DNA of 64,000 nt, taken from Palsa-513 sp036510225 (GTDB lineage: Bacteria; Actinomycetota; Thermoleophilia; Solirubrobacterales; Solirubrobacteraceae). Positions 8,301 through 15,291 of this stretch are shown piece by piece (position 1 is the stretch's first letter; each line of letters begins with the position of its first letter). The stretch is from NCBI GenBank assembly GCA_036510225.1, contig DATCEH010000092.1:62001-126000 (forward strand), in the 5' to 3' direction. A model generated the notes under the pieces. That model had not been told where the DNA came from. It ran no database searches and was given only the letters and a program-made list of their open reading frames with translations. The translations under genes were made by a program, and so were the position numbers.

Positions 8301-9716
8301 AAGCGGGTGTGCGAGCTGTGGGCAGACCTTCTGGTCGCCGAGGGGACGATCTCGGCGGCCGAGGTCGACCGTCAGCGGCAGGAGATCTGGGACAACCTGA
8401 CGAACCGGCATCAGGAGCTCAAGCAGCGGATCGCCGACGCCCTGGCGGCCGGCAACGTCGAACAGGTGACCGGCGAGTACACGCTCGACCGGACGCCGTC
8501 GCCGGAGGTCCGGACGGCGGTCTCGTCCGACCGGTTGACGGCGCTCAACCACGAGCTGCTCCAGGTGCCGAGCGGCTTCACCGTCCACCCGAAGCTGGCC
8601 GTCCAGCTCGAGCGCCGGCGGGACGCACTGGGCTTGGGCGGAGGGATCGGGTGGGCTCACGCGGAGTCCCTGGCGTTCGCGTCGCTGTTGACCGAGGGGA
8701 CGCCGATCCGGCTGACCGGACAGGACGCCGAGCGGGGGACGTTCAGCCAGCGGCATCTCGTCCTCCACGACGCGAAGACCGGCCAGACGTTCTGCCCGAT
8801 CCAGAATCTCCCGGGTTCGCTGGCGCCGCTGGAGCTGCACAACAGCCCGCTGTCTGAGATCGGGTGCCTCGGCTTCGAGTACGGGTACAGCCAGGAGGCG
8901 CCGGAGACGCTCGTCGTCTGGGAGGCCCAGTTCGGAGACTTCGTCAACGCGGCCCAGGTGATCGTCGACCAGTTCATCGTCTCGGGACTCGCGAAATGGG
9001 GGCAGACGTCACGCCTGACGCTGCTCCTCCCACACGGTTACGAGGGGTCTGGGCCGGAGCACAGCTCAGGCCGCCTCGAGCGATTCCTCCAGCTGACGGC
9101 CGAGGGGAACATCCGGGTCGCGAACCTGACGACACCTGCCCAGTACTTCCATCTGCTGCGCCGGCAGGCGCGGGTCGCCAAGCAGCGTCCGCTGATCGTG
9201 ATGACGCCGAAGTCCCTGCTCCGGCTGACGCAGGCGACCAACCGGCTCGAGCATCTCTCGGAGGCTCGGTTCTTCCCGGTGCTGGGTGAGCCGCGGATCG
9301 AGGAGTCGAAGGTCAAGCGGCTGGTCCTCTGCACGGGGAAGATCTACTACGACCTGGTCGGCCATCCGGAGCGGGCCGGGAACGACGAGGTCGCGATCGG
9401 CCGGGTCGAGCTGCTCTATCCGTTCCCGGAGGGCGAGCTGCTCGGGCTGATCGAGCGGTACCCGAAGCTCCGGGAGGTCGCCTGGTGTCAGGAGGAGCCG
9501 CGGAACATGGGCGCCCGCGCGCACATGTCGGCGCGCCTGCGTCAGATCCTCCCGCGGCACCTGGCGTTCGGCTACGTCGGACGGCCGGAGCGGGCGAGCC
9601 CGGGCGAGGGGTACCCGGCGTCGCACGCGGAGGAGCAGAGCCGGATCGTGCGGACGGCGCTGGACACGTCGTGCCGGATCTCGCAGTTCCCGATCAAGAC
9701 GCCGGGCGAGCGCTAG
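5334..9716 (+). CDS. kgd: fused lipoyl/E2/E1 2-oxoglutarate dehydrogenase (Kgd type)
   Basis: A 1460-residue multidomain enzyme of the TCA cycle. Residues 5-80 are a biotinyl/lipoyl domain with the lipoylation lysine at about 47 (EISTDKVDAE). Ala/Pro/Thr-rich linkers flank a peripheral-subunit (E3) binding domain at about 190-230 (ASPVARRVAAAEHVDL, GRITKADVLEAL). Residues 305-525 are the E2 acyltransferase core ending in the YDHRIIQGAESG catalytic motif. The remainder is a thiamine-diphosphate E1 of the SucA type (GMAHRGRLNVLAHNLGR, HGDAAFPAQGVV, NNQVGFTTDP). Actinobacterial Kgd proteins are E2-E1 fusions but the studied mycobacterial form lacks its own lipoyl domain; here lipoyl and E3-binding domains are present, so only E3 need be supplied separately. 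The second linker has Pro-Thr-Ala repeats. Confidence 0.93.
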   Translation: MADTATIAVVMPQMGDSVTEGTILEWHKAAGERVTEDETIVEISTDKVDAEVPAPATGTILRIHGAEGDTIGVGGLLAEIAADADADADADGDRHTESGSNGGGATRAPATNGRQGQADGHDGSASRAPAAPAAPAAPATPAASATPAAPAAPAAADGSWATPAPTGTRAANTGTAADTAVATTVGTEPPKASPVARRVAAAEHVDLAKLAGSGTAGRITKADVLEALRDGSPGSMSSAPSPTATPATPSPTATPATPSPAATPSPTATPSPTATPSAPGAPATPAATTAPAAGSAPAGRGRQLRGAAAMLAQYMDESRQIPTATSMRTLTVSVLDWRRGQLKATGHRVSYTHLIAYAIARAATDIPAMTNHFASVDGRPTRIDDEAVNLGLAVDVVKKDGSRTLMVPVVADAGRLGFREFVGAYDRLVEKARTNTLGADDLVGANITLTNPGGLGTVASIPRLMVGQGTIVATGSIAYPVGLGAVGAGIGAEKVMTMTSTYDHRIIQGAESGRFLARVEEYLQDERSFYEGVFGSLGIELSTLAPPPAPGVRQAEATDRGAPAEETTLRRSAGDLSARDEELLEAVQAGVSLLRAHRTHGHLAARLDPLGLEPEGDPSLEPGPLGLTQELMAKIPARILRMHVPGKTLAEALPHLRETYCGTMAFEIEHIASHRQRVWLREKIESGAFRQPLAAEEKTTLLRRLIEVDAMERFMHKAYLGQKQFSIEGLDMTVPMLDELIQLAAGTGSHEVVIGMAHRGRLNVLAHNLGRPYETIFAEFEGASTLKAVTTIPQGGTGDVKYHHGAQGSYELPNGESILVNLESNPSHLEFVSPVVTGATRAAQTTRLGRHTRHDTDAAFPIVLHGDAAFPAQGVVAETLNLQALDGYKVGGTMHLITNNQVGFTTDPDDARSTRWASDLAKGFDVPIIHVNADDVAACVSAVRLAFAFRQSFGHDVLIDLIGYRRFGHNEADEPAYTQPEMYTKIKNKKRVCELWADLLVAEGTISAAEVDRQRQEIWDNLTNRHQELKQRIADALAAGNVEQVTGEYTLDRTPSPEVRTAVSSDRLTALNHELLQVPSGFTVHPKLAVQLERRRDALGLGGGIGWAHAESLAFASLLTEGTPIRLTGQDAERGTFSQRHLVLHDAKTGQTFCPIQNLPGSLAPLELHNSPLSEIGCLGFEYGYSQEAPETLVVWEAQFGDFVNAAQVIVDQFIVSGLAKWGQTSRLTLLLPHGYEGSGPEHSSGRLERFLQLTAEGNIRVANLTTPAQYFHLLRRQARVAKQRPLIVMTPKSLLRLTQATNRLEHLSEARFFPVLGEPRIEESKVKRLVLCTGKIYYDLVGHPERAGNDEVAIGRVELLYPFPEGELLGLIERYPKLREVAWCQEEPRNMGARAHMSARLRQILPRHLAFGYVGRPERASPGEGYPASHAEEQSRIVRTALDTSCRISQFPIKTPGER

Positions 9717-9733
9717 CACCCGGATCGCCGCGG

Positions 9734-10150
9734 ATGTGGCTGCAGCGGGAGATCCGCCTGGCGCCGCGCAAGCGGGGCTTCCACCTGATCACCCGCGACG
9801 TGGTCGACGCTCTGCCGGAGGTCGGATCGGTCGGGGTCGGACTCGTCCACATCCTGATCGCCCACACGTCGGCGTCCTTGGCCGTCAACGAGAACGCCGA
9901 CCCCGACGTCCGCCGGGACCTAGAGTCGTGGTTCTCGGGCGAGGTCCCCGAGGACTGGGCGTGGACCCACACCGACGAGGGGCCCGACGATATGCCGGCC
10001 CACGTCAAGGCGATCCTCGTCGGCCCGACGCTGACCCTGCCGATCGGCGGGGGCCGGCTGCGGCTGGGGACGTGGCAGGGGATCTACCTCTGCGAGCACA
10101 GGGACTCGGCCGGCCCGCGAACCCTGGTCGCGACGGTCCACGGGGAGTAG
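9734..10150 (+). CDS. yjbQ: YjbQ / UPF0047 family protein
   Basis: A 138-residue protein with the family signatures LVHILIAHTSASLAVNEN, DLESWF, AHVKAILVGPTLTLPIGGG and GTWQGIYLCEHRD, covering the whole family length. The family (TIGR00149) has been called secondary thiamine-phosphate synthase; its His and other conserved residues are intact. It starts 17 nt after the kgd stop and ends 2 nt before mobA, so the three form an operon. The link to thiamine would fit a ThDP-dependent enzyme upstream, but that is speculation. Confidence 0.88.
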   Translation: MWLQREIRLAPRKRGFHLITRDVVDALPEVGSVGVGLVHILIAHTSASLAVNENADPDVRRDLESWFSGEVPEDWAWTHTDEGPDDMPAHVKAILVGPTLTLPIGGGRLRLGTWQGIYLCEHRDSAGPRTLVATVHGE

Positions 10151-10152
10151 CC

Positions 10153-10983
10153 GTGGTCGGGGGGATCGTCCTGGCCGGCGGCCGGTCGTCGCGGATGGGC
10201 GAGCCGAAGGCGTCGCTGGAATGGCACGGATCGACCCTGCTCCGGCGGATCGCCGGCGTGGTCGAGCGGAGCGTCGACGGCCCGATCGTGGTCGTCTGCT
10301 CGGCCGGCCAGGACCTGCCGGGACTGCCGGACCGCTACGAGGTGGTCGAGGACGCGCACGACGGCCGGGGACCGCTCGAGGGACTCGCCGCCGGCCTGCG
10401 GGCGCTCGGCGGGCGGGCGGAGCTGGCGTACGTGTCTTCGACGGACGTCCCCTTCCTCCACTCGTCATTTGTCGGAGCGGTGGTCGGCGGGATCGGCGCG
10501 CGGGACCAGATCTGCGTGCCGGTGATCGGCCGGGGGTGGCAGCCGCTGGCGGCCGCGTACCGAACGAGCCTGACGGCGGTCCTCGACGAGCTGCTCGACG
10601 CAGACGAGCGGCGGGTCAGGGCCCTGTTTGACCGGTGCCGGGTCACCCGGCTCGACCGGGAGGCACTGCTCGGGAGCCGCGGTGTGGCGCGGGGAGACCC
10701 GGACCTCGAGTCGGTCGTCAACCTCAACGACCCGGCGTCCTACGCGGCGGCCCGGGCACGGCCGGCGCCGGCGATCTCCGTGCGATGGGGACGGCTTGGG
10801 GACGGGCAGTCGCGGGCCGACGGGCACGCGAGCACGGTGCGAGCGGCGACCCTCGGGGCCGTCGCGGAGGTGCTCGAGATCGAGCTCGACGGGGTCGGCA
10901 CCAGCGTCAACGGAGTGGCGACCAGCGTGGACCGCGAGCTCCCGCTCCAGCTGGGCGACGCCGTGGTCTTTCACCAAGAGTGA
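10153..10983 (+). CDS. mobA: molybdenum cofactor guanylyltransferase (MobA) with MoaD-like tail
   Basis: A 276-residue protein from GTG at 10153. Residues 1-195 are a MobA nucleotidyltransferase: GIVLAGGRSSRMGEPKASLE (the GTP-binding LAGGxSxRMGxxK), then VSSTDVPFL with the metal-binding Asp, and WQPLAAAYR. MobA attaches GMP to molybdopterin. The last 80 residues resemble the ubiquitin-like MoaD/ThiS fold (VRAATLGAVAEVLEIELDG, VNGVATSVDRELPLQLGDAV) but stop at VFHQE, where MoaD proteins continue to a C-terminal Gly-Gly. Without that tail the domain could not carry sulfur, so it may be structural or regulatory. Confidence 0.85.
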   Translation: MVGGIVLAGGRSSRMGEPKASLEWHGSTLLRRIAGVVERSVDGPIVVVCSAGQDLPGLPDRYEVVEDAHDGRGPLEGLAAGLRALGGRAELAYVSSTDVPFLHSSFVGAVVGGIGARDQICVPVIGRGWQPLAAAYRTSLTAVLDELLDADERRVRALFDRCRVTRLDREALLGSRGVARGDPDLESVVNLNDPASYAAARARPAPAISVRWGRLGDGQSRADGHASTVRAATLGAVAEVLEIELDGVGTSVNGVATSVDRELPLQLGDAVVFHQE

Positions 10984-10996
10984 TGCGATGATGCGC

Positions 10997-11002
10997 TAGC
11001 AT
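10997..11002 (+). promoter_or_regulatory. -10 hexamer TAGCAT before vapB
   Basis: TAGCAT ends exactly 7 nt before the GTG of the antitoxin gene; no Shine-Dalgarno sequence is present. Confidence 0.6.
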
Positions 11003-11009
11003 CAGTCTG

Positions 11010-11231
11010 GTGCGGACGACGCTCCAACTCGATGACGATGTGGTCGCGGCGGCGCGGGAGCTCGCCGCGGGTGAGCGCCGGTCGCTCGGCTCGGTGATAT
11101 CCGAGCTGGCCCGCCGCGGGCTGACGCCGGCTCGGGTCGAGGTCGCCGGCGACCTGCCGGTGATCCGCGTCCCGGCCGGAACGCCGCCGATCACGGCCGA
11201 GATGGTCCGCCGCGCGCTCGACGAGGACTGA
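11010..11231 (+). CDS. vapB: VapB-type ribbon-helix-helix antitoxin
   Basis: A 73-residue protein beginning MRTTLQLDDDVVAAARELAA, the usual beta strand and first helix of a ribbon-helix-helix antitoxin, continuing with SLGSVISELARRGL. The C-terminal 30 residues would wrap the toxin. It sits 7 nt upstream of a PIN toxin gene. Antitoxins of this class bind their own promoter, so autoregulation is expected. Confidence 0.88.
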   Translation: MRTTLQLDDDVVAAARELAAGERRSLGSVISELARRGLTPARVEVAGDLPVIRVPAGTPPITAEMVRRALDED

Positions 11232-11238
11232 CGGCGGG

Positions 11239-11652
11239 GTGGCGCTGCTCGACGTCAACGTGCTGGTCGCGCTCGCCTGGGACTCGCACGTCCACCACGC
11301 CAGGGCACGAGCCTGGTTCGCCGCAAACAGCGCCGACGGATGGGCCACGTGCCCGGTCACCGAGACCGGATTCGTACGGGTCTCGTCGAATCCGAAGGTC
11401 CTCCCCCACGCGATCGGGGTCGAAGCCGCGCGGGGCGTCCTGTCAGCATTGCGCGCGGCCGGCGGCCATCGGTTCCTCGACGACGACGTCTCCATCGCCG
11501 CCGCCGACGTCCCTCCGATCGCGGGGCACCGTCAGGTCACCGACGCCCATTTGTTGACGCTGGCCCGCCGACGCGGAGTACGCCTCGTGACGTTCGATCG
11601 GGGACTTCTCGGCCTGGCTGACGCGCACGACGTCGAGCTGCTCACCAAGTAG
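11239..11652 (+). CDS. vapC: VapC-type PIN domain ribonuclease toxin
   Basis: A 137-residue PIN domain from GTG at 11239. The acidic residues are all present: Asp5 (LLDVNVLVAL), Glu42 (TETGFVRVSS), Asp102 (VTDAHLLTLARRRG) and Asp120 (LVTFDRGL). VapC toxins cleave tRNA or rRNA and are neutralised by the adjacent VapB. The gene's last codons and stop (ACC AAG TAG) lie inside a copy of the interspersed repeat found again around tatA, so the 3' end may have been remodelled by that element. Confidence 0.9.
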   Translation: MALLDVNVLVALAWDSHVHHARARAWFAANSADGWATCPVTETGFVRVSSNPKVLPHAIGVEAARGVLSALRAAGGHRFLDDDVSIAAADVPPIAGHRQVTDAHLLTLARRRGVRLVTFDRGLLGLADAHDVELLTK

Positions 11653-11710
11653 GTGATGGCGGACGGCAAAGTCACAGCCATCACCAAGTAGGTGATGCCG
11701 GACGGCAAAC
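11644..11710 (+). repeat. interspersed repeat A, copy 1 plus truncated second copy
   Basis: CCAAGTAGGTGATGGC at 11645 followed by GTCACAGCCATCAC, then immediately a second partial copy from 11684. The first unit contains an 8-bp inverted repeat GTGATGGC / GCCATCAC that could fold into a hairpin. Related copies occur at 13364 and 13869 in the same orientation. Confidence 0.8.
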
Positions 11711-11734
11711 CCTGACGGTGCCCAGGCTCGCTGC

Positions 11735-12412
11735 TCAGGCGACGAACAGCTTGAGCTCGGGCTCGCGCCGGTCGCGCAGGATTGCCAGGTCGACCTCCAC
11801 GCAGGCGATCCCCCGCGCTTCGGCCAGGACGCGGGCCTGGGGCTTGAACTGCTGGGCGGCGAGCACTCCCCGGCAGCCGGCCATCGCCGGATCGAGGCGG
11901 ATCCGCTCGAGGTAGCGGGCGAGCTGCTCGACCGCGTCGATCGTCGCGACCCGCTTGATCTCGACGGCGATCCACCCGTCGGCGGCGTCGCGGCACATCA
12001 GGTCGACCGGGCCGATGTCGGTCGGCCACTCGCGGCGCATCAGGCGGAAGCCCTCGCCACACCAGGTCGGCCGGTCGGCGAGGAGCTCCTGGAGGTGGCG
12101 CTCGACACCGTCCTTCTCGAGCGCGGCGGCCTCGCCCATATCGTGGGCGACGTCCCAGAGGACCTCGTCGATCAGGATGTCGAGGACCTCCTCGCCCTTG
12201 ACCTTGCGGACGACGATCCGCGTCAGTGGACTCCCCTCCTCGTCGATCGCAGTCGGCGGGGTCATCCAGTTGGTCGGCTTGTACCCGCCCGAGTCGGCGT
12301 GGACGAGAACCGACCCGTCGGCCTTGATCATCAGCAGGCGGACGGCCATCGGCAGGACGGTCGACAGGCGACCGGAGTAGGTGACCTCGCAGCGGGCAAC
12401 GATCAGGCGCAC
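11735..12412 (-). CDS. nucS: endonuclease NucS (EndoMS), mismatch repair
   Basis: A 225-residue protein from GTG at 12412 (VRLIVARCEVTYSGRLST, matching the family N-terminus). The N-terminal beta domain contains VLVHADSGGYKPTNWMTPP; the RecB-like nuclease core has Asp137 (IGPVDLM), Glu151 and Lys153 (WIAVEIKR). The C-terminus has LKLF, like the clamp-binding tail of actinobacterial NucS. NucS replaces MutS/MutL in Actinobacteria and many archaea, cutting both strands at mismatches. The length and motifs are complete. Confidence 0.94.
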   Translation of the reverse strand: MRLIVARCEVTYSGRLSTVLPMAVRLLMIKADGSVLVHADSGGYKPTNWMTPPTAIDEEGSPLTRIVVRKVKGEEVLDILIDEVLWDVAHDMGEAAALEKDGVERHLQELLADRPTWCGEGFRLMRREWPTDIGPVDLMCRDAADGWIAVEIKRVATIDAVEQLARYLERIRLDPAMAGCRGVLAAQQFKPQARVLAEARGIACVEVDLAILRDRREPELKLFVA

Positions 12413-12597
12413 GGCTCCAACGCTACGGATCCGGCCGGATGGAGACCCAGGATTCAGCGGTTTCGGTGCGACCCCGTCGGACCCGTCCGACCGGTCCCGG
12501 GCACGCCGGCCCGGCTGCCGCAGGATCCGGCGACGCTCACCGAGGGCCCGGCCGGCGCGCCGCTGCACGCCGGGCCGACCGGACGCCGGTGGTGGGT

Positions 12598-13008
12598 TCA
12601 GCGGAGCGCGACGACGATGTTCGTCTTCGTGTTCGACACGTCGGTCAGCGTGAAGGTCCCGGTCCTTCCGGCGTAACGGCCCGTCCCGCCGGTTACGGTC
12701 CCGTGGTTGACCTTCCCGTTCCCGACGACGGCCTTCACGCGAAGTAGGCCGGACGTGAAGACGAAGATCCCCGTGCAGTTGAGGAGGTGCCCGGCCTCGG
12801 TGCACGAGATCGAGTCGTGGCCGATCGTCCGGCCGGCTGAGACGAAGTGCTCCTGGAAGGAGAAGACCTTGCCCTTCGTACTCGAGTGGTACTGGACCGC
12901 CGTGAACTTGATCGTCGTCGGCGCGGCGGCGGCCGTCGCCGGCAACAGCACGGCGGCGGCGAGCGGCGCCGCCCCGACGAGCCCGGCCAGACGCAGTAAG
13001 TGCTTCAC
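12598..13008 (-). CDS. secreted beta-barrel-like protein, function unknown
   Basis: A 136-residue protein from GTG at 13008, preceded by a GGGGGA Shine-Dalgarno. The N-terminus is a signal peptide (two basic residues, hydrophobic core LAGLVGAAPLAAAVLLP, cleavage near TAAAAP). The mature part is beta-rich with the stretch HGTVTGGTGRYAGRTGTFTL, typical of allene-oxide-cyclase-barrel-like secreted proteins of actinobacteria. Two Cys (SISCTEAGHLLNCTG) could form a disulfide. No enzyme function can be inferred. Confidence 0.8.
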   Translation of the reverse strand: MKHLLRLAGLVGAAPLAAAVLLPATAAAAPTTIKFTAVQYHSSTKGKVFSFQEHFVSAGRTIGHDSISCTEAGHLLNCTGIFVFTSGLLRVKAVVGNGKVNHGTVTGGTGRYAGRTGTFTLTDVSNTKTNIVVALR

Positions 13009-13363
13009 GATTCCCCCTGTGGTCGGATTCGCGGTCGGCGCTCCCGCGCCCACCGCGGGCAGGTCGAGCAGGCGACCCGGCCGAAGCTTTGCATGTGGTC
13101 AGACCTCTTACAAGTCTCTTCAGAATCGGGAAATCCACGCTCAGAACGGCAAACGCCCCCGGAGACGTGGGGGTGTCCGGGGGCGTCGCCAGCTTGTCTA
13201 CTACGGAGAGAGTCTGCAAGAAGAAAGGTACGCCCACCGGCCCTTACCGTCCAATACGCATTTCCCGCGTCTGTGATATGCAGAGTGACTCACAAGAACC
13301 GCGTACGAGCTACCCGGTCGAGACTCACGGGGAGATCCGCCGGCGTAAACCGCCGGGCGCCGC
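13009..13363. other. non-coding region upstream of secreted protein gene
   Basis: This stretch has lower G+C than its surroundings (around 13180-13300) and no supported gene. It must contain the promoter of the secreted-protein gene and the 3' flank of tatA, with repeat A copy 2 at its right end. Confidence 0.5.
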
Positions 13364-13404
13364 CCCAAGTAGGTGATGGCGAACAACGGAGTCACAGCCA
13401 TCAC
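13364..13404 (+). repeat. interspersed repeat A, copy 2
   Basis: The unit CCAAGTAGGTGATGGC, 16 bases, then AGTCACAGCCATCAC. The GTGATGGC / GCCATCAC arms are intact. It lies 37 bp beyond the tatA stop codon. Confidence 0.85.
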
Positions 13405-13440
13405 GCGCTGGCGGGCGTGGCCCCCAGTGAAACGCCCGTC

Positions 13441-13812
13441 CTACGCGGCGTCGGGCGCCTGCGGCGGGGTCGCGTCGACCGGCCGGCGCAGCAGCGACAC
13501 GGCCGGGGCGAGCGGCGGCACCGGGGCCGGCGGGCGCAGTGCGACCGGCGGGGCCAGGGGCGGAACCGGCGCGAGCATCGGCGTGGCGAGGGCGGGTGCG
13601 AGCGGCGGGACCGGCGCGAGCGGCGTCGCGACGGCCGCGGTGGCCGCCTCGGGCGCGTAGGCCGGCGGCGGCGAGGACGTGTGGTCGAGGCTCATCGTCT
13701 CGCGGAACTCCCGCATCCCCGAGCCGAGCGTCTTCGCGAGCTCTGGGAGCCGCTTCGGGCCGAGGAAGATCAGCGCGATCATCGCGATGAACGCAAGATG
13801 GAGTGGGTTCAT
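13441..13812 (-). CDS. tatA: twin-arginine translocase subunit TatA
   Basis: A 123-residue protein beginning with one membrane helix (HLAFIAMIALIFLG), the PKRLPEL hinge and an amphipathic helix (AKTLGSGMREFRETM), the standard TatA/E architecture. The C-terminal 75 residues are Ala/Pro/Leu-rich and contain repeated APVPPLAP. TatA forms the pore for folded-protein export with TatC, which is not in the window. The ATG at 13812 has GGA upstream; another in-frame ATG lies at 13824. Copies of repeat A flank the gene on both sides. Confidence 0.88.
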   Translation of the reverse strand: MNPLHLAFIAMIALIFLGPKRLPELAKTLGSGMREFRETMSLDHTSSPPPAYAPEAATAAVATPLAPVPPLAPALATPMLAPVPPLAPPVALRPPAPVPPLAPAVSLLRRPVDATPPQAPDAA

Positions 13813-13868
13813 TATTCCGGTCATGTAACAAACCTCTACGCGTGTGGCGAGCCACACGGATCATACGC

Positions 13869-13910
13869 CCCAAGTAGGTGCTGGCGAACAACAGGCTCAC
13901 AGCCATCGTG
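13869..13910 (+). repeat. interspersed repeat A, copy 3
   Basis: A diverged copy: CCAAGTAGGTGCTGGC, then GGCTCACAGCCATCGTG. One arm of the inverted repeat has changed. It lies 57 bp upstream of the tatA start and downstream of the J-domain gene. Confidence 0.8.
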
Positions 13911-13974
13911 CCCAGCCGGATCTCCACCGCCCCGGCCGACGCTCAGCCGCGGCTCAGGCCGCCGGGTCGAACGG

Positions 13975-15219
13975 TCAGGCCCGCGGGAGGACGCGCGGCG
14001 CGGCCGCCCGGACCCGGCGGCGGAGCTCGCGGACCTCATAGCCGGCGCCCAGGGCGATCGCCCGGTCGCAGGCATCGAGGCATTCGCGCAGGCGCTCGGT
14101 CCGCGCCAGGGCGTGAGCCAGACGCGACGCGGCCTGCACCGAGTCGGGCGCCAGCGAGACGGCCTGCTCGCACGCCGAGACCTCGCCGCCGACGTCCCCG
14201 GCCAACTGCAGGGCGAGCGCCAGGTCGAGCAGGCCATCCACGCTCGGGCCGACCGACCGGGCTCGCTCCAGGGCGTCGAGGGCCGCGTCGCGCTGCATCA
14301 GGCGCAGCCGCAGGCGTCCGAGGCGCTCCCATTCGCCGGCGTCCCCAGGCGCCCGGTCGGCAGCCCGCTGAGCGGCCTCGGCGGCCAGATCGATCGCCCC
14401 GATGTCCTCGTAGATCCGCGCGGCGAACCGGTGGGCCGCCGGCCGGCTGGGCTCCACCCGGGCCCAGTCGCGCACGGCCCGGGCCGCGGCGTCGAGGTTC
14501 CCGGCCTGCCAGAAGGCCAGCGTCATCAGGCGGAGCACGGCGACATCGGCCGGGTCCGCGTCGCGGGCGTAGATCAGCCGCCGGGCCGCCAGCTCGTACT
14601 TCCCTTCGGCGAGCGCGTGCTGCGCGGCGATCATGAAACGCTGGACCCGGGCGGCGCCGGCGTCGGGCTTGGAGAAGTCGACGAACTGGAGGCTCCCGGC
14701 CGGCACGGTCCTGACCCCGTGACTGAACGCCACCCGGGCCCACTGCATGATCTCGTCGCCCTCGCCCGAGAAGTACACGCCCGTGACCGAGCCGACGCCC
14801 CATTCCGGATAGGACAGGCACCGGGCGTACCGGTGGACCACCGAGTGGTCGGGCGCCCGGCTGCCGAACGGGTCGTGGACCTTGCGCTCGGTGTCCGCCT
14901 TGCGAGCCCGCTCCTGCTCCTCATATGCCCGGCGTCCGGCCTCGGCTCGGGCGGCCCGGGTCGCGGCGGCCGAGACCTTGACCGCGTTGCGCGAGACCTG
15001 ACCCCCGCGTGAGCCCTCGGCCAGGCGCTCGAGCTCGTCGGCCGCCTGGTTGATCGCCTGAAGGTGGCGCTGGTGCTCGACCTGGCGGCCCGGCGGGGCG
15101 ATGTCCGGGTGCCACTGCTTGGCCATCCGCCGCCGAGCCAGCTGGACCGCCCGCTGGTCGAAGGGCGGCTCAAGCTCGAGGAGCAGGAGGGCCTGCTCGA
15201 GATCGAAGACGCTCGCCAT
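13975..15219 (-). CDS. DnaJ (J-domain) protein with TPR-like repeats
   Basis: A 414-residue protein. Residues 5-65 form a J domain with the HPD motif at 37-39 (MAKQWHPDIAPPG) and a following helix (HLQAINQAADELERL). A charged coiled-coil region is at about 80-115, and from about 190 to the end are helical pairs of the TPR kind (AQHALAEGKYELAARRLIYA, LALQLAGDVGGEVSACEQAV). J domains stimulate Hsp70 ATPase; TPR repeats recruit clients. No dnaK is nearby. Divergently transcribed from ettA, with 72 bp between start codons. Confidence 0.86.
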   Translation of the reverse strand: MASVFDLEQALLLLELEPPFDQRAVQLARRRMAKQWHPDIAPPGRQVEHQRHLQAINQAADELERLAEGSRGGQVSRNAVKVSAAATRAARAEAGRRAYEEQERARKADTERKVHDPFGSRAPDHSVVHRYARCLSYPEWGVGSVTGVYFSGEGDEIMQWARVAFSHGVRTVPAGSLQFVDFSKPDAGAARVQRFMIAAQHALAEGKYELAARRLIYARDADPADVAVLRLMTLAFWQAGNLDAAARAVRDWARVEPSRPAAHRFAARIYEDIGAIDLAAEAAQRAADRAPGDAGEWERLGRLRLRLMQRDAALDALERARSVGPSVDGLLDLALALQLAGDVGGEVSACEQAVSLAPDSVQAASRLAHALARTERLRECLDACDRAIALGAGYEVRELRRRVRAAAPRVLPRA

Positions 15220-15276
15220 TTCTCAGGTCACGTTAGCGAGCGGGTGCCGGCGACCGGGGCCCGAGGCCGGACGCTC

Positions 15277-15282
15277 TATCCT
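15277..15282 (+). promoter_or_regulatory. -10 hexamer TATCCT before ettA
   Basis: TATCCT ends 9 nt before the ATG at 15292, without a Shine-Dalgarno between them. Confidence 0.5.
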
Positions 15283-15291
15283 CAGCTGTTG

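Noticed and set aside
13089..13376. 95-codon plus-strand frame in the gap before tatA
   Set aside because: No ribosome binding site or motif, and it ends inside repeat A; treated as non-coding.
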